The notes: generated from the sequence alone by a model not told the origin. 64,000 bases of DNA from Diplonema japonicum (GCA_964019335.1 OZ025760.1:62001-126000); one strand, 5' to 3'; positions 31,531 through 44,058 are shown, counted from the stretch's first letter. Numbers and translations are program-made.

Positions 31531-32545
31531 AAAAAAAAATAGCTATTTATTTGCAACAAATTATGGCCATAATTTACTCGAGAATCGTGGGTTTTTTGGC
31601 CGAGGGCCCGCAGGGCCCGAGGTCAAAAAATAAACGGTTCGAGAGTAAATGGGATGGCCATATTTTGGTGCAAAGTAAGTAATTTTATCTGATAGTTCAG
31701 AAATTGAGTCACTCCGATTGACCGAGAAAGTGGGCCAAAAACCCAAATTATGAGCTATCAACTGTCAATAATAGCTATCAAATTATGAAAAACGGCCTAT
31801 TTTCAGCTGATTCAGGCGGAAGTGCGGTGACCCTACACATTTTTTAGTCCCCCAGGCAACCCCGTTGACCTGCGATATTGCATTTTTCCAGGTTATAGTT
31901 CTCCGTTACACGAAGACCCCCGAAGAAACCGCATACGAACAAAGCCCGTACAGTAAGAAGCGGTTCAGCGGCTCAGACCCAGGTCACTCCATAGACATGA
32001 GCTCCGCTCCTCGAGATCCTCCCGTTCGAAAGTAGATGCTTTCGTCGGGGGCCCTTGTTCTTCAGCAAGCGCTTGCAAAAAAGTTTGACACGGTCCCATT
32101 CCCCAACCTTCTGGTTGCACTTTTCCTTAAAAACTGCCCTTATCTGGGAGTACTTGGTTCAAAGAGAAGTAGGGGGCAGCGCCGTTTTTCTTCAGCTTCC
32201 TAAGATGAGCGACTTTAGTCGGTTCTTCGTCTTTGTCCCATGAAAGTCAACCCATGTTTTCAGGTACTGTGCTTTGCTTATTTCGGGTAGAAGACTCTCT
32301 TCTTTCTTCGTTTTCGGCATTTGATGATCTTGAGCCCAAATGTGTTAAAAAGAATTTCACTCTGCCCCCAATAATGTCACTTTCCTATAATTTGGCAGCC
32401 ACGGGCCATAAACACCTAAATCCTGCTCATAATTGAGCTATCAAATTATAGCCCGGATTATCAAATTATGAGAGGGGGGTAATTAGATTATAGGGGGGGT
32501 TAGGAGTGAAGAAATTTCTGAACTATCAGATATAAAAAAAAAAAA
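31531..32545. mobile_element. Hairpin repeat element 3
   Basis: Starts with nine A then TAGCTATTTATTTGCAACAA. The palindromic module has arms ATGGCCATAATTTACTCGAGA and TTCGAGAGTAAAT...GGCCAT around GGGCCCGCAGGGCCC, nearly the same centre as element 1. The second module is bounded by TTATCTGATAGTTCAGAAATT and its inverse at 32510-32533, ending in a run of A. The motif ATCAAATTATG recurs at 31788 and twice near 32425-32470, again near the right end. About 1 kb, longer than element 1; its interior has one short open frame (RYTKTPEETAYEQSPYSKKR) that I cannot assign. Confidence 0.65.
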
Positions 32546-33039
32546 GGGATCCAGAAATCGGCCAAAAAAATACCGCAGGTCTAACGGAAAAAACCTCCAT
32601 TTTGAACCGGGGGGGCTGTCTTAATCCAAAGAATGTTTTAAAAAAATTGATTTTAAAATCCCCGGCGAAATTCGACCTTACCTCTCTAAGCACTTTTGAG
32701 AAAGCCTTCTTGGGCCATCAGTGTTGAGGCAGTTTTTGCACCCATCTTTCAAATTTAATTCGTAACCCCCCTTTTTTTTTTCTTCTTTTGCAGCCCATTT
32801 TCTGAGCCCGTTCTAATGGGTTTCCCTTTGTTCTTCTTCCTTTACCATTTTCTGGAAAAAAAAATAAAATAGAAAAGCGAAATTAATCATGTTAACCGAC
32901 AATAGGAAAGAAAGTGTGCCCACAAACAGAATAATGTGCACACCACACGGAAATAAAAGGAGGGGGGGTTCGCCTTTTAAGAAAAAAAAATTTAATTTAA
33001 CAAAAAAAAAAAAAAAAAAAAAAACAATTCCTCTATTCA
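32546..33039. other. Intergenic spacer
   Basis: Between hairpin element 3 and CNNM copy A. A/T-rich, no recognisable gene; the last ~25 bp (AATTCCTCTATTCATTAGCT) are repeated downstream of CNNM copy B. Confidence 0.5.
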
Positions 33040-35088
<2,049 letters not shown>

Positions 35089-35988
35089 TCAATGGGGTCT
35101 TAATAAAGAAGAGGAAAAGGCCTTTGATGGGGGGGTTTTTTTTTGTGGGATTATTTCATGGGTTGAGATTTGAAGAAAAAAAAAAAGAAAAAAAACGAAG
35201 ATTTGACCAAAGGGGGGGGGGTTCATATGGCATAATTTATCGTTTTGGTTGCCGCTAAGGTGGGGCACTCGCCTCCCTTTAAGAAAGAAAGAAGAAAAAA
35301 CAAAAAGTCTTTGGCACCTCCAAAGTGATCATACTTAACTCACCTCTCTTTAATTACAGAGTGGGTTTCATCATTTCAACTGCTTTTTCTTTTCTTCCCT
35401 CCTGTTGGGTCTTCCACCCTACAGCAAAGGGATAAGAAAAAAGATCACAATGAGAGGGGGAAAAAAAAGAGGGGGGGGGGGGGGGGGGGGGGGTTGTGAA
35501 AGCAACCTCACACCGAAATAATCGATCCAATCTTATGAGTCTTTCCCTTCTGGGGGTCTACCCGCGGATGGTCCCCAGATGGCGTTTATATCTTCCTATC
35601 CTTTTCTTTTTTCTTTTCGGTAACATTCTTTCAGGTGGATATGGGGGGGGATACAAAAATGACACTCTTTCATGTTTCTTCTTTTTTTTTTTTTTTTTTT
35701 TCCCCTTTATTTTTAGTATCTTTCTTTTCTTTTCTTTTCTTTCTTTTTTTTTTATATTTTCTGTTTATTGTTCATAGCTCTTTCTCTTTCCTTTTTTTTT
35801 TTTTTTTTTTTTTTTTTTCCCCTCCTTTCCCGCCGCCACCAATGAGAGAGCAAATTTCACTTAATACCCAAGAAAACTGCCGAAAATTTAACTTACCCAG
35901 GGAAGAAGAAAAAAATAGTCCAGAATTACTCGGAAAAAAAAAAAAAAAAAAGAAAAAAAGAAAAAAAAAAAAAAGAAAAAGAGACATT
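35089..35988. other. Intergenic, low complexity
   Basis: Includes a run of 23 G (35471-35493), T-runs near 35680-35701 and 35793-35818 and A-runs near 35934-35980. No gene seen. Confidence 0.6.
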
Positions 35989-36165
35989 TAAGGGTACCTG
36001 CGGTATGTGACAGGACGCCTCCAAAAAATACTGTAAAGTGAAAAATGTCGGACATCCCGGACGCCAAAATAACCCGGATGTTTGTCAGCCCGGGAGGAGC
36101 CCCTGCGTGGGGATAGGCCGGGTAGGATGAGGACCTTGGAGGCACTATTTCATCAACCAGGGGTA
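35989..36165 (-). mobile_element. Probable 5'-truncated LINE 3' end
   Basis: On the minus strand the fragment ends in CCTGTCACATACCGCAGGTA followed by CCC-TTAAA and a T/A-rich tail. The same block, with two substitutions, ends the LINE relic at 11716-12395. Upstream sequence (CCTATCCCCACGCAGGGGCT) is GC-rich and unlike its surroundings. A short 3'-anchored fragment is what 5' truncation of a non-LTR element produces. Confidence 0.4.
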
Positions 36166-36553
36166 CAAAGATTGAGCAAGGTTTTTCACCATGGAAGTCA
36201 GGGCCCTGATCGTTTGTCCGTTCAGGTGTTTTCCACAGTAATTCAGAACTAACTTAACTAACCTTTTTGTGCACAAAGTGGATTTAAGCACTTTACTTGG
36301 TTACTACTTTCAGTACACAGATGTTTACCTGTGTAGCCTCAACAGTTAATCAGTAGCATTGTTCACAATAAAAAAACAAGGAAGGGAGGCCCATCAGGTA
36401 GGGTGTGAATAGTGTTCTCTTCCCCGGCAACGCTGGATAGCGAGCATTCTCCTTTTCCCTTTCTTTTTTCCTTTTTTTTGGGGGGGGGATGGAGGAAAAA
36501 AAAAGAAACATCAGAAGAAGAAAAAAAAAAAAAAAAAACAATTCCTCTATTCA
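36166..36553. other. Intergenic spacer
   Basis: No gene seen; unremarkable sequence then a G-run (36480-36488) and A-run before CNNM copy B. Confidence 0.5.
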
Positions 36554-37299
36554 TTAGCTAAGCATCCCTTCGTTGGATGGGACCGAAGGGCCCAAGGCAG
36601 GTGAGTAGCGAAGGGTGGGGCTGATCGGGGTGAGGGTCTTCTCGTCATCCGGGTAGGTCGTGCTCCCATTCACACTTCCGCTCTCGCCATACTTCTTCGC
36701 TTGCTCGAGGTCTTTGAAGGACAGCTGAAGGATCATAAGAGGGGACTCCAAAACCCTGCAGTCGAAGTCTGACTTGATGCTCGACCCTTCCCTGAGGACC
36801 CTTGCCCCGAGGAAGGTGTTGGGGCCGTACTCTGCCCTCAGCTTCTCTTCCCCTGCAATCGCTTCCACCTTTCCGTCGAAGATGAATGTGAAGTACTCCA
36901 GCGGCTTCCCCTTGCGGTACACCCACACGTTCTCAGGAGCTTCCAAGAGTTTCGGTGCCTCGCGCTGCGGGAGGCGGATCTCCTTCACCCCTGCGTTCAT
37001 CACCATGTTGTACAGCTGGTCGTACGACAGCATCGCCAGAGGGTCCGACAGGGAGCTCTCCAGGTACTTCGTCACTGCTTTACCTTGGTCCGTTGTGAGC
37101 CTTGTCCTGACGTGCTTCAGGAGCCCGATGGGCATCGTGTTCACCCTGACAGTCTTCTTCAGCCTGTGCGCCCCGATGTCCTCGTAGCAGTCGTGCTCAT
37201 CCACGATCTCCTCTCCGACAAGCTGCTCGATCACATCCTCCAGTGTCACCACCCCCACCACGTCGATCGTGGGGTCGCCAGCCTCTTTCGTGAATGTCT

Positions 37300-37331
<32 letters not shown>

Positions 37332-37576
37332 TTTTCAGACACACCTCAGTCACCATCGCAATGTGCGACTTCCCCCTCCTGAAGGTATCCAGCACCCTGT
37401 CAAGCTTCGTGTTCTTGTCGAGCATGATAGGCATTCTGGGGGGAAAATATGCATTTGGCCATCCCACCCCACATACCCACGGCTGTAGAAGCTCAGAATC
37501 TGTGCCACAGTGACCTTGTCCTCAACACGGACAGTGATCAAGTCCTTTGCGTAGAGGACACCAACATACGTTTCCC

Positions 37577-37674
<98 letters not shown>

Positions 37675-38567
37675 AAGCAATACCTCTCTTTCCCCACCTG
37701 CTCAGGATTGGGCGAAAGCTCCACCACAGGGATCCTAGAGTGACCGCGACGCCAGATCTCGGTGAGGCACTCCATCGTGAGGACGGTGTTGAGCTCCAAC
37801 TTGAAAGTCTTGTCGTCTGCCGTCATGACAGACTCGACGGTGGTCTTCTGCATGTCGAGTGCACGGGAAATCATCTTGAACTCAGACTTCTCCAACTTGT
37901 CCTCGTGGAGGTGCTGCCACAGAAGCTGCTTGATCTCCTGCTTGTCGTAGATCTGCCCAGCGTCACCCCCGATGGTGCGGTCGAGCATCATGGCGATGGG
38001 CTTTGCGAAGATGTACAACACGAACATGAAGAAGGAGACCAGGGGGATGGACTTCGAGCCGATGTACAGGGCGTGCTTGGAGCATGTTGCTTGGGGCACG
38101 ATCTCACCGAAGATCACAATGAAGACGGTGGAGAAGATGAACCCAAGGAGACCGTTGGTCACGCCAGCCAGCAGGATGGGGATCATCACATTCACCATCA
38201 CATTCCCCAAGAGCAAGGTGCACAGCAGCAGGTTCCCATCCTCACGCAAGGGTATGATCCTCTGGGCGTATTCTCGTGTGGGGGAAGTCCCTGCTTCGGC
38301 AATGGCCTTCAAGGCCATCGAGTCCAACCCGAGAAGACCCAAGGTCAGCCCACTGAAGCATCCACTAAGAGCCAGCAGGACCGCACCCATCGAGATGCTT
38401 AACGGCAAAGGAAGCCCTGATGAGGAGTTATCCACGGGCGGTGCGTAGGGTGCACACTCGCAGCACTCAGTTTCGTTCTTCTGCAGCACCTCTGCTGCGG
38501 CTACAGTGCCCCCGCCCGCCAAAGCGGCCAAACATAAGATAGTCACATACCAGTGAGTTTTTACCAT
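36554..38567 (-). CDS. CNNM/CorC-family transporter, copy B (605 aa, 4 exons)
   Basis: Exons 38567-37684, 37575-37477, 37435-37345 and 37297-36554, the same sizes as in copy A. Introns 1 and 3 are shorter (108 against 117 nt, 47 against 73 nt); intron 2 is 41 nt in both. I see only a handful of residue differences, all near the C terminus (KKYGESGSVNG against KKFGGSSSVNG, and SNEGMLS against SKEGMLS). Domain content is as in copy A: signal peptide, DUF21, CBS pair, cNMP-like domain. The promoter-proximal flank (CAATGGGGTCTTAATAAAGA on the plus strand) is shared too. Confidence 0.88.
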
Positions 38568-38820
38568 TCAATGGGGTCTTAATAAAGAAGAGGAAAAGGC
38601 CTGGTATGCTGTTTCTTGGAAAAAGAAAATATATGGATAGCAAAGATAAAAAAAAAAGGAGAAAAAAAAAAGGGGGGTGCAAAAAAATGATTATGGTGAG
38701 AACAAAGTTGATTACTGATAGGAGGCAGGGGGGGGGGGGGGGGGAATGTGATTGGAAAAAAAAAAAGAAGAAAAAAAAAATAGGGAAAAAAAAAATAGGG
38801 AAAAAAAAAAATTGATTTCA

Positions 38821-39551
38821 TTAACGCCTCTTTCTCTGTGATACTTTTGACTTTTTCGCTCCCATTGATTTGACCAGGTTCTTTGGGGTTTTCGCTTTTT
38901 TCTTTGCTGAGCTGTCGAATTTCCCCATGGAAGCTGTCGCAAGCTTTGCTGTAGTGCTGTCGATGTCGGCCATCTTTGATGTGTCGGCCGCTCTTCTCTG
39001 GTTGGCTTCTTCCCTCTTCTTCTGCTTTTTGACCCTTTCATTTCGTTCCATCTGTGCATCAAGGAATGCGTCACCCCCTTCCACCTTCGGGACGTAGTTG
39101 TCTGGCACCTCTCTGAGCCAGTCCCTCTCACGGTCGTCCTTCCGTCTCTTGGCACCGTAGGTGGCCACCCATTCGCCTCTCTCCTCGTCGAATTCCCTCT
39201 TGGCAGTTTTTCTCGTTTTGATACCCTTTTCTTTTTTAAATTCTTCCCATTTTGTAAGGTCCTTCTCCTTCGGGGGTGGCTTTTCCCTCGGGATCTGCGT
39301 GCTCGGGTAGGGCAGCGTCGCCTTTGAGATTTTTTTTTTTTTCTTTTTTTTTGTCATACCAGCCTCCCACCGTCCACCTTTTCGCTCGGCAGCCCGAACA
39401 GTTCCGCCACCAATAATTGGGTGTCCTTTTCAGCATTTTGCAAAAGCACGTCCTCGCTGAATGATGTGTAGTGTGTCTTGTTCAGCAGCATCATGTTTCC
39501 CAAATCCATGGAGATCTCCTCCGGGATGCTACTCTTCGCAACTTCTGTCAT
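38821..39551 (-). CDS. RRS1: RRS1-like ribosome biogenesis protein (230 aa, 2 exons)
   Basis: Exons 39551-39360 and 39321-38821, split by a 38-nt A-tract intron (GTATGACAAAA to TCAAAG). The start MTEVAKSSIPEE avoids a homopolymer-coded extension. Residues 15-63 (MDLGNMMLLN, then DTQLLVAELFGLPSEKVDGG) and, after the splice, ATLPYPSTQIPREKPPPKEK with LTKWEEFKKEKGI, EWVATYGAKR and WLREVPDNYVPK match RRS1, which brings 5S rRNP (uL18, uL5) into pre-60S particles with RPF2 in the nucleolus. The C-terminal 60 residues are Lys/Arg-rich. Confidence 0.9.
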
Positions 39552-39859
39552 TTTCTTTTCTTTTTTTTTTTTCCTGTGATTACTACTACGAGAAGGAGGG
39601 AGGGGGAAAGAAGAAGAAAGAAGAACCATAGACCGCAGTCAAGAGTCATACAAGCAACTTTCAGGAGAAAAAAAAAGAGAGAGAGAAAAAAAAGGGGGGG
39701 GGAGTTTTTTTTTTTGTAAAATTTGAGGCCAATTGAAGTTCATAGAACGGGGGCTCTAAAACAATGATGCGATTGACTACTGCGGAGAAAAAAAAAAAAA
39801 AAACAAACAATCGGAAGGCAAAAAAAAAAAAAATCAGAAACTGGAAAGTCTCTTTTATC

Positions 39860-39890
<31 letters not shown>

Positions 39891-39900
39891 GGGCATCAAA
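39552..39900. other. Intergenic, A-tract rich
   Basis: Poly-A runs near 39786-39804 and 39860-39889. No gene seen. Confidence 0.6.
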
Positions 39901-41118
39901 TCAAACCCCGTCCCGTGAAGAAGTGATGAAAAACTCGCTATAAGTCCTATTAATGGAAGGGGGGAGGCGTGCGCGGCTAGTCTGGACGAACTCCTTGTCG
40001 GAAACCAAGTCCACATACAGCGTCAGGAAGCACACAGGCAGGAACGAAGCCAGAAGCTGCGGGTCCTTACCGAGATACGTGGAGAACTCGTCCAGGTCTA
40101 AATGCTGTTTTGTGGCGTGGAAAGGCGGCGCACCTGTACTGTCCTTGGACTTCGACTTTTTCGCGAGAAGAGCGGCTCGCTCCTCGTCGGCCTTCTTAAT
40201 CTGCGAAAATATCTGCAAGAACACCTTGACTTGGTAAGGAGTGTACCCTTGATGCCGTTGTGCGACGCCGTCTTGCCATCGGACCGCCTTCCATGCTCTG
40301 AGCTTGTCCAGATGGATGAAGCCCCGCCTGTCGTGGTCGTACAAGGAGAAGCATTGCTTCTCAAACTTTTCCCGTCCGGTCCCGTTCACCATCTTCGTGA
40401 TCATTGCCATCATCTCGCTGAACAGAACGAACTCAACATTGTCGTCTATAATGTGTGGACAGGAAAGCCGTTCTAACTGACTCCGTGTGGGGGTGTAATT
40501 GAACACTGCCATTATCTTCTCCATTTGCAGGGTGTGCACATTACGCAACGGGGATATCACATCCATCTGCATCAAACAAGCTTCCAGTTTATTCCGGAAA
40601 ATGACGCCAGATCCATCGCTTGAGCAGCTTCCCAACGCGGCAGCTACTATGTATAGGTTCGTGTTCTTGTACTTGCTTATTTCTTCAGATAGCCAGCTTG
40701 ATCTTGTCTGGATTGCCTCCATTTTGTCTAAAAAAGCGGGTGAACCCGGAATCAAACCGGTGTCCCATTGCCGTCTGTGAACCGGCCGCCCGCCTGGAAA
40801 CCAAGCGCAAAACAGTTCCGGTTCCCGTACGCAGTCTGAAAAACTGTAGGATGACACCAGGTCCGCTTCTTTCTTCTTTATTCCGGAATACGCTACCACG
40901 TTCTCACCCTGCTTGGATATCAGTACCTTGCTGTACCGGCCTTGAACGTTTATCGTGTCGCCGGGTTCGATGCTCTGGCAGGTTCTTTTTTCATTCAACA
41001 CCTTGACCCTTCTACGGTGGGACAGGTTCGAGGCTGTGTACTCGCATCCGATTAGTTTATCGAAGGACAGCTTCGGCTCGTAGGTGAGGTTGCCTGTGTG
41101 TTTGATCCTGGGGAGCAT
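39901..41118 (-). CDS. Unknown protein with EF-hand-like segment (about 367 aa, probably 2 exons)
   Basis: The start MLPRIKHTGNLTYEPKLSFD follows a long T/A-tract region that would encode poly-Phe and Lys. I infer an intron at 40717-40830 (GTACGGGAACC to AATGGAG), which removes 114 nt of odd composition carrying a tRNA-like sequence; the frame stays open without splicing, so this is not proven, and other sites are possible. Residues ~40-85 look like a small beta domain (RRRVKVLNEKRTCQSIEPGD). The C-terminal half includes FEKQCFSLYDHDRRGFIHLD, an EF-hand-like loop, and an HLDLDEFSTYLG segment, in a calmodulin-like helical context. A calcium-responsive adaptor is possible; I do not recognise the family. 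Confidence 0.6.
   Translation of the reverse strand: MLPRIKHTGNLTYEPKLSFDKLIGCEYTASNLSHRRRVKVLNEKRTCQSIEPGDTINVQGRYSKVLISKQGENVVAYSGIKKKEADLVSSYSFSDCVREPELFCAWFPGGRPVHRRQWDTGLIPGSPAFLDKMEAIQTRSSWLSEEISKYKNTNLYIVAAALGSCSSDGSGVIFRNKLEACLMQMDVISPLRNVHTLQMEKIMAVFNYTPTRSQLERLSCPHIIDDNVEFVLFSEMMAMITKMVNGTGREKFEKQCFSLYDHDRRGFIHLDKLRAWKAVRWQDGVAQRHQGYTPYQVKVFLQIFSQIKKADEERAALLAKKSKSKDSTGAPPFHATKQHLDLDEFSTYLGKDPQLLASFLPVCFLTLYVDLVSDKEFVQTSRARLPPSINRTYSEFFITSSRDGV
40731..40830 (-). other. tRNA-like/Pol III-like sequence in a probable intron
   Basis: On the minus strand there is a T-arm-like hairpin CCGG TTTGATT CCGG with the B-box-like GGTTTGATTCC, an anticodon-arm-like hairpin GCCGG TTCACAG ACGGC, and ACCCGC directly followed by TTTTTT. 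No 5' acceptor strand pairs with the 3' side, so it is not a functional tRNA as I can fold it. It may be a tRNA relic or tRNA-derived insertion, comparable in position to the intact tRNA-Ser in the kinase intron. Confidence 0.35.
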
Positions 41119-41229
41119 CTTTTCTTTTTCTTTACAACTCGCCTCCCCACTTTTTTTTTTTTTTTTTTCTTTTTTTTCTTTTTCACGATGCAAAAATGGA
41201 ATAGGAGAAAAAAAAAATATGTATGTCGC

Positions 41230-41272
<43 letters not shown>

Positions 41273-41426
41273 TGGGATGGTGTTATAAAGACAGCAAAAG
41301 AACGACAAAAAAAGGGGGGGGGAACACTTTTTTTTCTTTTTTTTTTCTCTCCCCCCCCCCCCCACTTTATGCCCACCCCCCCCAAAAAAAATGTTTCCCC
41401 CTTTTTCTTTATACAGAATACCGAAC

Positions 41427-41480
<54 letters not shown>
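41119..41480. other. Intergenic homopolymers
   Basis: A-runs of about 40 nt at 41231-41270 and about 48 nt at 41430-41477, with C and T runs between. No gene seen. Confidence 0.65.
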
Positions 41481-41482
<2 letters not shown>

Positions 41483-42386
41483 AAATCCAATTCTCGGCTA
41501 TCTGTGTCGCGTAGTAAGTGAGGATGAGCTCCGCACCGGCACGTCGGAACGCGTTCATGGTACTGAGAACTTCTTCCTCCTCATCAACTTCACCCGCCTC
41601 TACCGCGGCTTTAATCATAGCGTATTCACCAGAAACGTGATAGACCGCCAGGGGCAAAGGGAGGGGTCTAAGCGAGGCAAGAACATCAAGGTAAGGTAAG
41701 CCCGGTTTCACCATTAGAAAATCAGCGCCTTCTTGTACATCGTGGTGGCATTCAAGGAGGGCTTCCTTGGCGTTTGCGAAATTCATTTGGTAGGTCTTTT
41801 TGTCAGTTCCGGGGGTGGGCGCAGATCCGAGCGCGTCTCGAAAAGGTCCGTAGAACGCGGAAGCGTACTTGGCAGCGTACGACATAACTACAGCGTGGGG
41901 GATGGCTTTTTTGATGGCAGCAACACGGCCGTCCATCATATCGGAAGGAGCGACAACATCGGATCCAGCTTGGATCTGGCAGATGGATTGTTTTACAAGA
42001 GCTTCGACTGTGGCGTCGTTATCTACTTTTCCATTGAGGACGATCCCGTCCTGGCCTGATGAGCTGTATGGATCGAGAGCAACGTCGGTGATTATCTTTA
42101 ACCCGCCTTTTCCCACTACTTGGTCGATCTCACGCACTACACGTGGGATCAGTCCGTCTGGGTTCCATGCTTCTTCGCCGTGGTTCGACTTCAGGTTGTC
42201 CGCTACTTTTGGGAACAGCGCGACGCCCCACAGTCCCGCGTCCCTTGCCCGTTCAACCTCCTTCAACACGGAGTCGAACGTGTGTCGGGTCTGCCCGGGC
42301 ATCGACGAGATCATCTGATTCGCAGCACCATCATGGACGAACAACGGCTGGACCAGGTTCTTCTGAGACAGTACCGCCCGACGCAT
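41481..42386 (-). CDS. hemB: Porphobilinogen synthase (ALAD), plastid-type (301 aa)
   Basis: Single exon. LVQPLFVHDG, SMPGQTRH, ITDVALDPYSSSGQDGIVLN (the cysteine-free, Mg-type metal region of plastid and algal enzymes), VDNDATVEALVKQ, VAPSDMMDGRV, VVMSYAAKYASAFYGPFRDA (first active-site Lys) and ADFLMVKPGLPYLDV (Schiff-base Lys), then VYHVSGEYAMIKAA. The enzyme condenses two 5-aminolevulinates to porphobilinogen in heme and chlorophyll synthesis. The N terminus is about 20 residues shorter than usual, lacking the RxRRLR arm, and no transit peptide is visible, so an unseen upstream exon is possible. Confidence 0.92.
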
Positions 42387-42492
42387 TTATTATTATTTTT
42401 TTTTTTGTGTCGTTTTCTTAGGTAGAGGCAGTGGCGTGACGTCAAGGGAAGAAGAAAAAAAAAGAGAGGGAGGGTGGGGGGAAAGTATCAAC

Positions 42493-42539
<47 letters not shown>

Positions 42540-42546
42540 CACCATT

Positions 42547-42852
42547 TACACCCAAGCCACTATGGCAGGCGGACATTAAGGGAGGGAGGTGGATACTGGC
42601 GGATTTTATTTTTATTTTTTTTTTTAAAAGTGGAAATATGGTAGATTTTTGGGATATTCTTATCCGCCAACGGACACCCGAGGGGGTTATTAACCTTAAA
42701 AAAAAGTGATGCAAAGAAAAAAAGAATTTTTTTTTGCAATATATTTTTTTCGAATTTGTGGGGAGGACAGTCACCATATTCTACACAGGCCCCTGACGGA
42801 TACTAGAAAAAGCAACGGATTTTTCCCACCTGCCATAGTGGCCTTGGGTGTA
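42547..42852. mobile_element. MITE-like element with TIR TACACCCAAG-CCACTATGGC
   Basis: The left end TACACCCAAGCCACTATGGC and the inverted right end (the same with one extra G) are about 306 bp apart, and both continue AGG. A second, internal inverted pair TGGCGG/CCGCCA lies at 42597 and 42665. No coding capacity. It lies between hemB and the HemB-like gene. Confidence 0.65.
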
Positions 42853-42909
42853 TTTTTTTTTTTTCCCTCTTTTTTTTCGCACACTTTTTTTTTCCTCCCG
42901 TCTTTTTTT

Positions 42910-43539
42910 TTACAACGCTTTAGCCGCCTCAACCGCGAACGGGGTCAGCACCGCTGTCGCCCCGGCTCTTTTGTATCCGATCAGCGTCTCCATGACGATC
43001 TGTTCCCTGTTGAGCCATCCTTTCTTTGCAGCTTCTGTTATCATGGCGATGTCTGCGTGTGGCTGGACAGCTATGGTAGGGGTGTTAGAGGATTCCGTGT
43101 GGGAAAGGATCAAGTCCAGGGATTTGAACCCGGATGTGGAGTAGCAGATGTCTGCTTGAGGCGTGGAAGTGACTGTAAGGTTTGGTGAAGCAAGGATGGT
43201 GTCCGGGAGGACCATTCGGCGGGCAGCGTTCAGTAGTTCATCTGAAGGCATTAATATTACATCTGATCCTGCTTGTGACAGTTCTATGGCTTCCTCTACA
43301 CTCGATCCGTTCACAAACACCGCAAGGTCTCCCGCGTCCTTTTTAACATCTTTCACCCACTCCGGGCTCGCGTTCAAACACGCCACGCCTTTTACCCCCG
43401 CGTCCACCACTTCCCCAACTCCACCTTCTTTCATCATCAATTGCACCAAATCCCCTTTCCCAAGCCTCACCTCCTGAAATATTTCCCTCAGGGCCCCGCT
43501 TGCTCTAAGCCTTCTTAGTCTTATCATGGGGAAACTCAT
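42910..43539 (-). CDS. HemB-like protein lacking active-site residues (209 aa)
   Basis: Single exon. The N terminus MIRLRRLRASGALREIFQEV with RLGKGDLVQ matches the RxRRLR arm of porphobilinogen synthase, and the C terminus matches its last helices: AVQPHADIAMITEAAKKGWL, then ETLIGYKRAGATAVLTPFAV corresponding to ESL-IKRAGAD-ILTY-A. A central stretch ELSQAGSDVILMPSDELLNA corresponds to QAGSDVVAPSDMMDG. The DVALDPY metal region, the SYAAKYASAFYGPF lysine and the MVKPG lysine are absent, and the protein is ~110 residues shorter. It cannot be a normal synthase. It may be a regulatory paralogue that pairs with the intact enzyme encoded next to it; that is inference. The frame is open and well coded, so I do not call it a pseudogene. 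Confidence 0.72.
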   Translation of the reverse strand: MSFPMIRLRRLRASGALREIFQEVRLGKGDLVQLMMKEGGVGEVVDAGVKGVACLNASPEWVKDVKKDAGDLAVFVNGSSVEEAIELSQAGSDVILMPSDELLNAARRMVLPDTILASPNLTVTSTPQADICYSTSGFKSLDLILSHTESSNTPTIAVQPHADIAMITEAAKKGWLNREQIVMETLIGYKRAGATAVLTPFAVEAAKAL

Positions 43540-43546
43540 TTTTTTT

Positions 43547-43577
<31 letters not shown>

Positions 43578-44027
43578 TGTGCTCCGTGCTGGAAAATTTG
43601 TTTTTTTTTATGATCGAGAAACGAGTAGTTGGGGTAGTTGGGAGGGGTAGGAGTTGTTTTTTTTCTTTTTTTTTTTTTTTCCTCTTTTTTTTTCTTTTTT
43701 TTTTTTCTTTACCGTAGGAGAATTAGGGGAGCAGGATAGTAGGAAGACAATAAAGGGGAGGGGAGTTAGGGGTGCGGGTGAAAAAGAAAGACCAAAAAAA
43801 AAAAAGAAAGTCCCCCGGAAGAAAAAAAAAAAAAAAAAAGAAAAAGAAAGAAAAAAAAGAAGAAAAACATTGCTTTGACATTATTATTTTTTTTTTAAAA
43901 GCAAATATAACTTTCCGGAAATTCGAGGACTAAAAAGGAAAGAGAAAAGGAAAACAGGGGGGAGGTGCCAACCTTACGGGAACATAAAGAAAAAGAAGAC
44001 GGAACAGTGGCATAAAAAAAAAGAAGG

Positions 44028-44058
<31 letters not shown>

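Noticed and set aside
41119-41490. N-terminal extension of the unknown gene at 39.9-41.1 kb
   Set aside because: Encoded by long T and A runs (poly-Phe and Lys); the ATG at 41118 starts ordinary coding sequence.
41481-43539. HemB and HemB-like frames as one split gene
   Set aside because: Both contain the C-terminal helices of the family, and a TIR element lies between; they are two genes.
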